Origin: Mycolicibacterium rhodesiae | Lineage (GTDB): Bacteria > Actinomycetota > Actinomycetes > Mycobacteriales > Mycobacteriaceae | Direction of reading: 5' to 3' | Assembly (NCBI RefSeq): GCF_002086695.1 | Contig: NZ_MVIH01000018.1 | Location: forward strand, 25,103-89,102 | DNA length: 64,000 bases | Shown: positions 1-6,519 of the stretch, piece by piece | Layout of the letters: each line of letters begins with the position of its first letter | Numbering within the stretch: the first letter of the stretch is position 1 | Translations under genes and position numbers: made by a program | Notes under the pieces: generated by a model | What the model saw: the letters and a program-made list of their open reading frames with translations, nothing else | Databases searched by the model: none | Told to the model about the DNA's origin: nothing

Positions 1-236
1 ACGTTTTCCTGTGCGAGGCATCGTGGACGCACGCACCGGAGCGGCCGCCGCATCTCCATCTGTCGGGTACCGAGGCGGGCCGGATGGCCAAGCGCGCCGG
101 CGTCGGCGAGCTGCTGCTCACCCACATCCCGCCGTGGACGTCGCGTGAGGACGTGATCTCGGAGGCCAAGGCGGAGTTCGACGGACCGGTGCACGCCGTG
201 GTGTGCGGGGAGGCCATCGAGGTCCGTCGGCACTGA
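1..236 (+). CDS. MBL-fold hydrolase, Rv1339-like (3' end only)
   Basis: This is the C-terminal 77 codons of a gene that begins before the window. The frame starts at base 3 and ends with TGA at 234-236. The readable tail includes HLHLSGTEAGRMAKRAGVG and LLLTHIPPW, the usual end of a metallo-beta-lactamase-fold hydrolase. The position directly before rph and rdgB matches M. tuberculosis Rv1339, described as an atypical class II cyclic-nucleotide phosphodiesterase. Identity rests on synteny and this tail; the metal-binding HxHxDH motif lies outside the window. Confidence 0.8.
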   Translation, partial: VFLCEASWTHAPERPPHLHLSGTEAGRMAKRAGVGELLLTHIPPWTSREDVISEAKAEFDGPVHAVVCGEAIEVRRH

Positions 237-253
237 CGCCTTGGCGCGCCCGT

Positions 254-259
254 TAGGGT
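254..259 (+). promoter_or_regulatory. -10 box for leaderless rph transcript
   Basis: TAGGGT is followed by six bases and then the GTG at 266. A transcript starting about seven bases after the box would begin at or next to the start codon. Mycobacteria use leaderless mRNAs widely. No Shine-Dalgarno sequence is visible in front of this GTG, which fits. Confidence 0.45.
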
Positions 260-265
260 TGCCTC

Positions 266-1045
266 GTGTCCCGACGACAAGACGGCAGGCTTGACGACGA
301 GCTGCGCCCAGTCACGATCACCCGTGGCTTCACCTCCCATCCGGCCGGCTCGGTGCTCGTCGCCTTCGGCGAAACCCGGGTCATGTGCACGGCCAGCGTC
401 ACCGACGGTGTGCCGCGCTGGCGCAAGGGCTCCGGTCTCGGCTGGCTGACCGCGGAGTACGCGATGTTGCCCGGGGCCACGCATACCAGGTCGGATCGCG
501 AATCGGTGAAAGGTCGCGTAGGCGGACGCACCCAGGAGATCAGCCGGCTGGTCGGGCGCTCGCTGCGGGCGTGCATCGATCTGGCCGCGCTCGGCGAGAA
601 CACCATCGCCATCGACTGTGACGTGTTGCAGGCCGACGGCGGAACCCGCACTGCCGCGATCACCGGCGCCTACGTCGCGCTCTCCGATGCCGTCACGTAC
701 CTGGCTGCGGCAGGCAAACTGTCCGACCCGCGCCCGCTGTCGTGTGCCATCGCCGCGGTCAGCGTCGGGGTGGTCGACGGCCGGGTGCGCGTCGACCTTC
801 CCTACGAGGAGGATTCGCGCGCCGAGGTCGACATGAACATCGTCGCGACCGACACCGGAACACTGGTCGAGGTCCAGGGGACCGGGGAAGGTGCGACGTT
901 CCCGCGTTCCACGCTGGACAAGATGCTCGACGCCGCCCTCGGCGCGTGCGAGACCTTGTTCGCCGTGCAGCGCGACGCGTTGGCCCTGCCGTATCCCGGT
1001 GTGCTGCCCGAGGGTGCACCGTCGAAGAAGGCGTTCGGGAGCTGA
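266..1045 (+). CDS. rph: Ribonuclease PH
   Basis: A 259-residue phosphorolytic 3'-5' exoribonuclease that trims tRNA 3' ends and works as a hexamer of dimers. The N-terminus MSRRQDGRLDDELRPVTITR and the later FGETRVMCTASV, GRVGGRTQEISRLVGRSLRA and DCDVLQADGGTRTAAITG are hallmark RNase PH segments; the last carries the phosphate/RNA-binding region. Length matches the family (about 240-260 residues). GTG 266 is chosen because of the leaderless -10 box just upstream. The stop lies next to or within the start region of rdgB, so the two are almost certainly cotranscribed, as in other mycobacteria (Rv1340-Rv1341). Confidence 0.95.
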   Translation: MSRRQDGRLDDELRPVTITRGFTSHPAGSVLVAFGETRVMCTASVTDGVPRWRKGSGLGWLTAEYAMLPGATHTRSDRESVKGRVGGRTQEISRLVGRSLRACIDLAALGENTIAIDCDVLQADGGTRTAAITGAYVALSDAVTYLAAAGKLSDPRPLSCAIAAVSVGVVDGRVRVDLPYEEDSRAEVDMNIVATDTGTLVEVQGTGEGATFPRSTLDKMLDAALGACETLFAVQRDALALPYPGVLPEGAPSKKAFGS

Positions 1046-1046
1046 G

Positions 1047-1658
1047 CTGAACCGCGTACTCGTTGCCAGCCGCAACGCCAAGAAGCTGGCCGAATTGCGC
1101 CGGGTCCTCGACGCCGCGGGGCTGGCCGGACTGACCCTGGTGTCGCTCGATGATGTCCCGCCCTTCGATGAGGCGCCCGAAACCGGCGCGACCTTCGAGG
1201 AGAATGCTCTGGCGAAGGCGCGCGACGGCTACACGGCGACCGGGCTGCCCACCGTCGCCGACGACTCGGGGCTGACGGTCGCCGCCCTCAACGGGATGCC
1301 CGGGGTGCTCTCGGCGCGGTGGGCCGGAACGCACGGCGAGGACGCCGCGAACAACGCATTGCTCCTGGCCCAGTTGCGTGACGTGCCCGACGAGCGGCGT
1401 TCGGCGGCGTTCGTGTCGGCGTGCGCACTGGTCTACGGTCCCGGCGACGCCGACAGCGCGGTGGTGCGCGGCGAGTGGAACGGGGTGATCGCCCGCGAGC
1501 CGCGCGGTGCGGGCGGCTTCGGCTACGACCCGCTGTTCGTCCCTGAGGGGGAGACGCGCAGCGCTGCCGAGCTCAGCCCGGCGGAGAAGGATGCGGCGTC
1601 GCATCGCGGCCGGGCGCTGGCGTTGCTGATCCCGGCGCTGAGTGCGCTGCTCAGATGA
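1047..1658 (+). CDS. rdgB: RdgB/HAM1 non-canonical purine NTP pyrophosphatase
   Basis: Hydrolyses dITP, XTP and related damaged purine nucleotides to the monophosphate, cleaning the nucleotide pool. The family N-terminus VLVASRNAKKLAELRRVLD, the central ADDSGLTVAALNGMPGVLSARWAG, GGFGYDPLF and the C-terminal SHRGRALA are all present. Homologues start a few residues before VASRN, which here points to a CTG codon at 1047, right after the rph stop; the only conventional upstream alternative is GTG 1014, inside rph, which would add 11 arginine-rich residues. From 1047 the protein has 203 residues, the usual size. Confidence 0.9.
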   Translation: MNRVLVASRNAKKLAELRRVLDAAGLAGLTLVSLDDVPPFDEAPETGATFEENALAKARDGYTATGLPTVADDSGLTVAALNGMPGVLSARWAGTHGEDAANNALLLAQLRDVPDERRSAAFVSACALVYGPGDADSAVVRGEWNGVIAREPRGAGGFGYDPLFVPEGETRSAAELSPAEKDAASHRGRALALLIPALSALLR

Positions 1659-1706
1659 GTGGAACGAGATTTTCCTAGCGCATCTAACCTGTGTCATGAT
1701 GCTCGG

Positions 1707-3164
1707 GTGGGTCGTCACTCGGTCCGGGCGGCGCACCCCGGTGTTCTGATCGCCGTCCTGGCGGCGGCCGGCATCAGCGTGTCCTTGACGCAGACGCTGA
1801 TGATCCCGCTCATTCCCGAGCTCCCAATGCTGTTGCACACCAACCCGTCCAACGCGTCGTGGACGATCACCGTCACCCTGCTGACCGCGGCGGTGGCCAC
1901 GCCGGTATTCGGGCGCCTCGGCGATATGCACGGCCCCAAGCCGATGTTGATGATCTGCGCGGGTGCGATGGCTGCCGGCTCCCTGATGGCCGCGGTCACC
2001 AGTTCTCTGGTGCCGTTCATCATCGGGCGAGGGTTGCAGGGGCTGGCCTTGCCGATCATTCCGCTCGCCATCAGTGTGCTGCGCTCGGCGCTGCCCGCCG
2101 AGCGGGTCGGCCCGGCGATGGGGTTGATCAGTTCATCACTGGGTGTCGGCGGCGCGATGGGCCTTCCGCTGTCGGCGGTGATCGCGCAAAAGGCCGACTG
2201 GCACACATTGTTCTGGGGCGCAGGCGTTCTCGGCATTCTGGCGATGCTGCTGTTCGCCTTCCTGGTGCCCAATGTCCCGGCCAGTTCGGCGGACCGGTTC
2301 GACCCGCTGGGCACCTTGCTGCTGGCGGTGGGGTTGGTGGCTCTGCTTCTGCCGATCTCCAAGGGGTCGACCTGGGGCTGGACGAGTTCGACGACGCTGT
2401 CGCTGTTCGTGCTCTCGGTCGCGGTGTTCGCGGTCTTCGCCCGCTGGCAGTTCCGGACCGCGTCGCCGATCGTGGATCTGCGCACCACCCTGCGGCGGCC
2501 GGTCTTGACCACCAACGTCGCCGCGGTCCTGGTGTGCTTCTCGATGTTCGCGCTGTCGCTGGTCGGTCCGCAGGTGCTCGAACTGCCGTCGGGAACCGGG
2601 TTCGGCCTGGGCCAGTCGATGCTGCAGGCAGGCCTGTGGATGGCTCCCGGCGGGCTGGCGATGATGTTCGCGGCCCCGCTTGCCGCACGTACCGCGGGCC
2701 GCCGCGGGCCCAAGTTCACGTTGGTCTGCGGTTCGGCGATCATCGCGGCCGCCTACCTGGGTGCGGTGTGGCTACTCGGCAGTCCCGCGGCGGTGATGGT
2801 GGTCAACGTCGTCGTGAGCTTCGGGGTGGGCTTCGCGTACTCGTCGCTGCCCGCGCTCATCAACGCCGCCGTGCCGGTGTCCGAGACCGCCGCCGCCAAC
2901 GGAATCAACGCACTCGCCCGGTCTTTGGGCACATCGGTGTCCAGCGCGGTGATCGGTGTCGTGCTCGCGACGATGACGATCACCTATGCCGGGCACGTCG
3001 TCCCGTCGTTGCACGGCCTGCGCACGGCGCTGCTGATCGCCGCCGGTGTCGCCGCGCTCGCGGCTGTCGTCGCCATGACGATCCCGACTCGGGCGGACAC
3101 CGCCGTCGCCGAGTGGTCGGCGGACGAACTCGAGTTGTCCGACGACCCGCTGATCAAAGGTTGA
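1707..3164 (+). CDS. MFS drug-exporter, EmrB/QacA (DHA2) type
   Basis: A hydrophobic protein of about 485 residues with roughly 14 membrane segments, the layout of the 14-TMS DHA2 family of proton-driven exporters. The loop between TM2 and TM3 reads FGRLGDMHGPKPM, the conserved MFS motif A (GxLaDrxGrkxxl). A motif-C-like glycine-rich stretch, GLISSSLGVGGAMGLPLSAVIA, sits in TM5. GTG 1707 (VGRHSVRAAHPG) is preferred to GTG 1659; a -10-like TAACCT at 1685-1690 lies in between. It faces the divergent-end DUF3817 gene tail to tail, 3' ends overlapping by 11 bases. The substrate cannot be inferred. Confidence 0.85.
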   Translation: MGRHSVRAAHPGVLIAVLAAAGISVSLTQTLMIPLIPELPMLLHTNPSNASWTITVTLLTAAVATPVFGRLGDMHGPKPMLMICAGAMAAGSLMAAVTSSLVPFIIGRGLQGLALPIIPLAISVLRSALPAERVGPAMGLISSSLGVGGAMGLPLSAVIAQKADWHTLFWGAGVLGILAMLLFAFLVPNVPASSADRFDPLGTLLLAVGLVALLLPISKGSTWGWTSSTTLSLFVLSVAVFAVFARWQFRTASPIVDLRTTLRRPVLTTNVAAVLVCFSMFALSLVGPQVLELPSGTGFGLGQSMLQAGLWMAPGGLAMMFAAPLAARTAGRRGPKFTLVCGSAIIAAAYLGAVWLLGSPAAVMVVNVVVSFGVGFAYSSLPALINAAVPVSETAAANGINALARSLGTSVSSAVIGVVLATMTITYAGHVVPSLHGLRTALLIAAGVAALAAVVAMTIPTRADTAVAEWSADELELSDDPLIKG

Positions 3165-3513
3165 AGCGGGTCTTCAGCTCCCGGGTCTGCACCTGTTCGA
3201 CGATGATGCCCAGCAGGGGGATGGTGCCGGCCAGCAGGACGCCGATGGTCTTGGCGATCGGCCAGCGCACCTTCACCGCGAGGTTGGCGGTGAAGAGCAG
3301 ATAGATGAAATAGACCCAGCCGTGCACGACGCCGATCCAGGTGGGCGGGTTGTCGACCTTCACGACGTAACGCAGCACGATCTCGTAGCACAGCGCGATC
3401 AGCCAGATGCCGGTCGTCCAGGCCAGAACACGGTATCCGAGAAGGGCTTTGCGGATCGTCTCGTTCGGGACGCCTGTCGGGGTGTGGGCTTCGGGCGACT
3501 CGGGTGCGGTCAT
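3154..3513 (-). CDS. DUF3817 membrane protein (Rv1342c-like)
   Basis: A 119-residue membrane protein with three or four predicted helices (for example TGIWLIALCYEIVLRYVV, GVVHGWVYFIYLLFTANLAV and TIGVLLAGTIPLLGIIV). Length and context match M. tuberculosis Rv1342c, a DUF3817 family protein of unknown function. The ATG at 3513 overlaps the stop of the upstream lipoprotein gene by four bases (ATGA), so the two are translationally coupled. The hydrophilic N-terminal 20 residues probably lie in the cytoplasm. Confidence 0.85.
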   Translation of the reverse strand: MTAPESPEAHTPTGVPNETIRKALLGYRVLAWTTGIWLIALCYEIVLRYVVKVDNPPTWIGVVHGWVYFIYLLFTANLAVKVRWPIAKTIGVLLAGTIPLLGIIVEQVQTRELKTRFNL

Positions 3514-3905
3514 GCGGTGGTCCTGTTCTGATCGTCGTGGGCCTTGTCGGCCGCGGCCAGTTCGGCCAGATAAGCGTTGTACTCGCGCATTGCGGGGTCG
3601 GCGTCGTCGGACGCCGCGCGGGCCGAGGGCCGTTCGGGCAGGAGTCCGGCGGGGATCTCGGTGATGGAATCGGCGTCCGTCGGCGCCTCGGGCGCGCCTT
3701 CTTCTTCGTAGCGGATGAACTTGCGGTAGGCGTACACGCAAAATCCGGCGAACATCGGCCATTGCAGGGCATAGCCGAGGTTCTGGAAGGAGCCCGACGT
3801 CGACTCGAATCGGCTCCACTGCCACCAGCCCAGGGCCAGGCAGCCGCACGCGGCGATGATCACCAAAAGGATCAGCGCGAACCTGCGGCGGCGGGTCGTG
3901 GACAC
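3510..3905 (-). CDS. lprD: LprD-like putative lipoprotein
   Basis: A 131-residue protein beginning with an arginine-rich n-region (MSTTRRRRFALILLVIIAACG) and a hydrophobic core that ends in a weak lipobox (IAACG), followed by GWWQWSRFES. It matches Rv1343c (LprD) in size and gene order. A second hydrophobic stretch (YALQWPMFAGFCVYAY) could be a membrane helix, so a plain two-helix membrane protein is an alternative to a lipoprotein. The C-terminal half is acidic and alanine-rich. The GTG start at 3905 follows a -10 box by six bases. Function is unknown. Confidence 0.8.
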   Translation of the reverse strand: MSTTRRRRFALILLVIIAACGCLALGWWQWSRFESTSGSFQNLGYALQWPMFAGFCVYAYRKFIRYEEEGAPEAPTDADSITEIPAGLLPERPSARAASDDADPAMREYNAYLAELAAADKAHDDQNRTTA

Positions 3906-3911
3906 ACCACG

Positions 3912-3917
3912 ACGGTA
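3912..3917 (-). promoter_or_regulatory. -10 box for leaderless lprD-like transcript
   Basis: On the minus strand TACCGT is followed by six bases and then the GTG at 3905. This is the same TANNNT-N6-GTG arrangement seen upstream of rph and several other genes here, and it predicts a leaderless transcript for the two-gene lprD-DUF3817 operon. Confidence 0.4.
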
Positions 3918-4023
3918 CCCTGCCAGCGGTTATGGGATCACCGGTGAGTGGCGCTGCGCACGTAGGGCCGAAGCCTGCGCCGGGCTAATCCGGGGCGATA
4001 CGCCCGGTAGACTTCGGAGTCCT

Positions 4024-4106
4024 GCGGGCGTGGCGAAATGGCAGACGCGATGGCTTTAGGTGCCATTGCTCGAAAGAGCGTGTGGGTTCGAGTCCCTCCG
4101 CCCGCA
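4024..4106 (+). tRNA. tRNA-Leu (anticodon UAG)
   Basis: An 83-base tRNA. The acceptor stem GCGGGCG (4024-4030) pairs perfectly with CGCCCGC (4099-4105), followed by discriminator A. The anticodon stem ATGGC/GCCAT (4050-4054 and 4062-4066) encloses the loop TTTAGGT with anticodon TAG at 4057-4059. A long variable arm (GCTCGAAAGAGC type) follows, as expected for a class II tRNA-Leu, and the T-arm GGGTTCGAGTCCC is present. CCA is not encoded. It reads CUN leucine codons. Confidence 0.97.
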
Positions 4107-4228
4107 CAATTCGGCCCTGGTGGCGCGCGTCACAACCCCTTAGGTCTCGAACGGATCTCACGCCGGTCACAAAGCTAATCTGCTAGCTTGACTAACTTTT
4201 GAACTCTAAGCTCGGTCTCAGGTACTTG
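4107..4228. promoter_or_regulatory. AT-richer promoter-like spacer after the tRNA
   Basis: The spacer between tRNA-Leu and two tiny ORFs contains an AT-rich block at about 4170-4212 with several overlapping -10-like hexamers (TAATCT, TAGCTT, TAACTT, TAAGCT) and TTGACT at 4188-4193. None of them pairs with a partner at proper spacing for a standard promoter, so only promoter-like composition is claimed. Confidence 0.25.
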
Positions 4229-4354
4229 ATGAAGAACGGAGCTACGGTGATCGCGTTGGGCAAAGTCGGAGATGTCGTTTTCTTCGCGGCGGCGACACCG
4301 CGGCTCTGTCTAACACCCGAAAAGAAAATGGCACCGAGAGTGGAGTACCGGTGA
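4229..4354 (+). CDS. Possible 41-residue leader peptide
   Basis: An ATG-started small ORF of 41 codons plus stop. Its TGA overlaps the GTG of the next small ORF (GTGA at 4351-4354), the arrangement of translational coupling. The peptide is basic at its C-terminus (KKMAPRVEYR) and has no recognisable domain. Third-position GC is lower than in the next ORF and no strong ribosome binding site is visible, so the evidence is mainly positional. It could equally be chance. Confidence 0.3.
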   Translation: MKNGATVIALGKVGDVVFFAAATPRLCLTPEKKMAPRVEYR

Positions 4355-4515
4355 GCGATCCCATGATGACGTCTGTCGATCTGATCCGTTATGCGATCGC
4401 CGACCAGGTGCGCGAACTTGGCGGGGACACCGACAAGATCGATCAGATCGCAATGTCCGCCGCCTACGCCATCTTCATCGGCATGGCCGCCGACGCATCC
4501 CGCCAGGCGCGCTGA
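4351..4515 (+). CDS. Small hypothetical protein, 54 residues
   Basis: GTG-started ORF encoding VSDPMMTSVDLIRYAIADQV and ending in ADASRQAR. A GTGGAG purine stretch lies about five bases before the start. Codon use is strongly GC-ending, like real genes here, and the peptide looks like a compact pair of helices with an alanine/methionine-rich second half (MSAAYAIFIGMAADA). I do not recognise a family. It sits alone between tRNA-Leu and the convergent CocE-type gene. Confidence 0.5.
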   Translation: MSDPMMTSVDLIRYAIADQVRELGGDTDKIDQIAMSAAYAIFIGMAADASRQAR

Positions 4516-4612
4516 TCTGACGTTCGCCAGTGGCTCAGCCGAATAGGCTGCCCAGTCCCTGTTGTCTTCGGCCACAGATGGCCACCATCATCGCCCTTCG
4601 CTGATCCGCGCT

Positions 4613-6496
4613 TCACCCGATCGGGAAGCGGTCCGACCCTGCATCGCCGCCCGGGATCACCGGGATGACGATGGCCGATGGATGAGCGGCATCGTGAAAG
4701 ATGGTCTGCGTCGCCTGCTGCGTCGCGGCACTCTGCCCGAACGGCTCACCGGTATTCGGGTTCGGCGCGAACTGCGGATAGTCGCTGCTGGAGATCTCCA
4801 CTCGGATCCGGTCGCCGGCACCGAACTGATAGCTCGTCGGCCAGATCGCGATGTGGTACTCGTAGGGCTGGTTCGCGACACCGGGGTGCGGGTCGGACAA
4901 CGAGTCGCGGAACGCCGTCCGCACGATCCCGTTGTTGAGGTTGATCGCATCGCCGTCGGGCTTGACCACGATCAGCTTGGCGGTGAAGTCGGTGTCGACG
5001 GCCGACGACGACGCCCACAGGTCGACCGTCACCGGCCCGGTCACCTCCGTGTCGGCTGACAACGGATCGCTGCTGTAGACCAACACATCAGAACGCTGTT
5101 CGACCGGGATCTGGTCGTAGGGCCCCTGCGGGCCCGACCGGGCACCACAGCAGGAATGCCCACCGACGCTGGGAGCCGGATCGGTCGGGTCGTAGACGTA
5201 GCGGTCTGGTGTCTGGCCCACGCCGGCTGCTGCGGTGGTCAATGTGCCTGTGCGCGAATTCATCTGGCCGTCGCCGGACAGGAAGTAGCGAGTCCACCGG
5301 GTCTGGGGCAGCGGCCAAGCCTGCGCCGATTTCCAGCGGTTGGCGCCCATCAGGAAGTAGTCCACCCGCGGGGTGTCCGACACATGGTTGTCCGCGCCTT
5401 TGAGGAAGTGGTCGTACCACCGCAGCATCAGTTCGTTGATCGGAGTAGCGCCAACGGGGCCGATGTCCTTGAGCAGAGGTGCCGGTTCCGAACCTGGCCG
5501 GCCCCAGTCCACGTGGTCCCAGGGACCGATGACGAGGCGTTGGTTCGTCCGCGCTTGCGGCGTGGCCGCCGACTTCACCATCCCGGTGAAGTTCTCGACA
5601 CCGCCGGCGAGGAATGCGTCGTACCATCCCTCGACGTCGAGAACCGGCACCCGAACCGACGGATAGCGGTCGCGGATGCTCCACGCTCGCCAGAAGTCGT
5701 CTCGAGTGGAATGGGCGATCCAGTCGAAATACCACGGCGCCACAGCAGGATTCGCGGGCTGCAGGGGCGGCAGGGCACGATAGGGCAGAAAGTTCAGCCA
5801 CCGGGTCGAGTCCGCCGCGGCGGCCGTGAGTGCGGCGGCAGTCGGGCCGTCACCCCGGTTCTCGGCCGCGGTGGTGGCCAAACCGAGTGCCCAGGGCTGA
5901 ACGAACGCCAGCCGGAACTCGCCACCCTCGTACATCCAGCCGTCGTAATAGTCCGAGGCGGTGTTTGCCGGAACGATCGTCACCAGGTGCGGGGGCGCCG
6001 CCGTGGCCGCCAGCCACTGGGTCGCGCCGACGTACGACGAGCCATACATGCCCACTTTGCCGTTCGACCCTGGCAGCGCGGCGGCCCATTCCACCGAGTC
6101 GTAGCCGTCGTCGCGATCGTGGGTGAACTCGCTGAAGGTGCCGCCGGAGGTGCCCTGCCCCCGAACATCTTGGATGACAACGAGATAGCAGTGCGACGCG
6201 AACCAATCGGGTGTCTGGTAGCGCGACGGTTGGACCTGGGCGCCGGACTTGCCGTACTGGGTGCGCATCAGGATCACCGGAACCGGGCCGGAGCGCTCCG
6301 GCCGGTACACATCGGCGCGCAGCACGGTTCCGTCGCGCATCCGGGCCGGCACGTCGGTCTGTTTGCTCACCGCGCACGGGCCTCGGCCGGTCGAGGGCGG
6401 CCAGGCCGAGTCGGTGACGCGTCGGCCCGTCCCGCCGCACGCCGACAACACCAGCGCCAGCGCCAACGTCACCGCCAGGGCACGTGTCGATCGCAC
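4613..6496 (-). CDS. CocE/NonD-family serine hydrolase, lipoprotein
   Basis: A 627-residue secreted hydrolase of the X-Pro dipeptidyl-peptidase (S15) / cocaine-esterase type. It starts with a signal peptide ending in a lipobox (LALVLSACGG), so it should be anchored outside the membrane. The alpha/beta-hydrolase nucleophile elbow reads GMYGSSYVGATQW (GxSxxG), preceded by QDVRGQGTSGG. The C-terminal third is the jelly-roll domain of the family (GPVTVDLWASSSAVDTDF; DRIRVEISSSDYPQFAPNPNTG). Length is normal. The GTG start at 6496 follows a -10 box by six bases. The natural ester or peptide substrate is not known. Confidence 0.88.
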   Translation of the reverse strand: MRSTRALAVTLALALVLSACGGTGRRVTDSAWPPSTGRGPCAVSKQTDVPARMRDGTVLRADVYRPERSGPVPVILMRTQYGKSGAQVQPSRYQTPDWFASHCYLVVIQDVRGQGTSGGTFSEFTHDRDDGYDSVEWAAALPGSNGKVGMYGSSYVGATQWLAATAAPPHLVTIVPANTASDYYDGWMYEGGEFRLAFVQPWALGLATTAAENRGDGPTAAALTAAAADSTRWLNFLPYRALPPLQPANPAVAPWYFDWIAHSTRDDFWRAWSIRDRYPSVRVPVLDVEGWYDAFLAGGVENFTGMVKSAATPQARTNQRLVIGPWDHVDWGRPGSEPAPLLKDIGPVGATPINELMLRWYDHFLKGADNHVSDTPRVDYFLMGANRWKSAQAWPLPQTRWTRYFLSGDGQMNSRTGTLTTAAAGVGQTPDRYVYDPTDPAPSVGGHSCCGARSGPQGPYDQIPVEQRSDVLVYSSDPLSADTEVTGPVTVDLWASSSAVDTDFTAKLIVVKPDGDAINLNNGIVRTAFRDSLSDPHPGVANQPYEYHIAIWPTSYQFGAGDRIRVEISSSDYPQFAPNPNTGEPFGQSAATQQATQTIFHDAAHPSAIVIPVIPGGDAGSDRFPIG

Positions 6497-6502
6497 GTCT
6501 CC

Positions 6503-6508
6503 ACGCTA
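6503..6508 (-). promoter_or_regulatory. -10 box for leaderless CocE-type transcript
   Basis: TAGCGT on the minus strand is followed by six bases (GGAGAC) and the GTG at 6496, predicting a leaderless transcript. The intervening GGAG is too close to the start to act as a normal ribosome binding site. Confidence 0.4.
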
Positions 6509-6519
6509 CGCAGTTGTGC

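Noticed and set aside
759..1931. Long minus-strand open frame opposite rph and rdgB (390 codons)
   Set aside because: Shadow of the high-GC coding strand: arginine-rich, no domain, and both plus-strand genes are unmistakable.
4188..4212. TTGACT / TAAGCT as a SigA promoter
   Set aside because: The spacing is 13 bases, too short for a normal -35/-10 pair.
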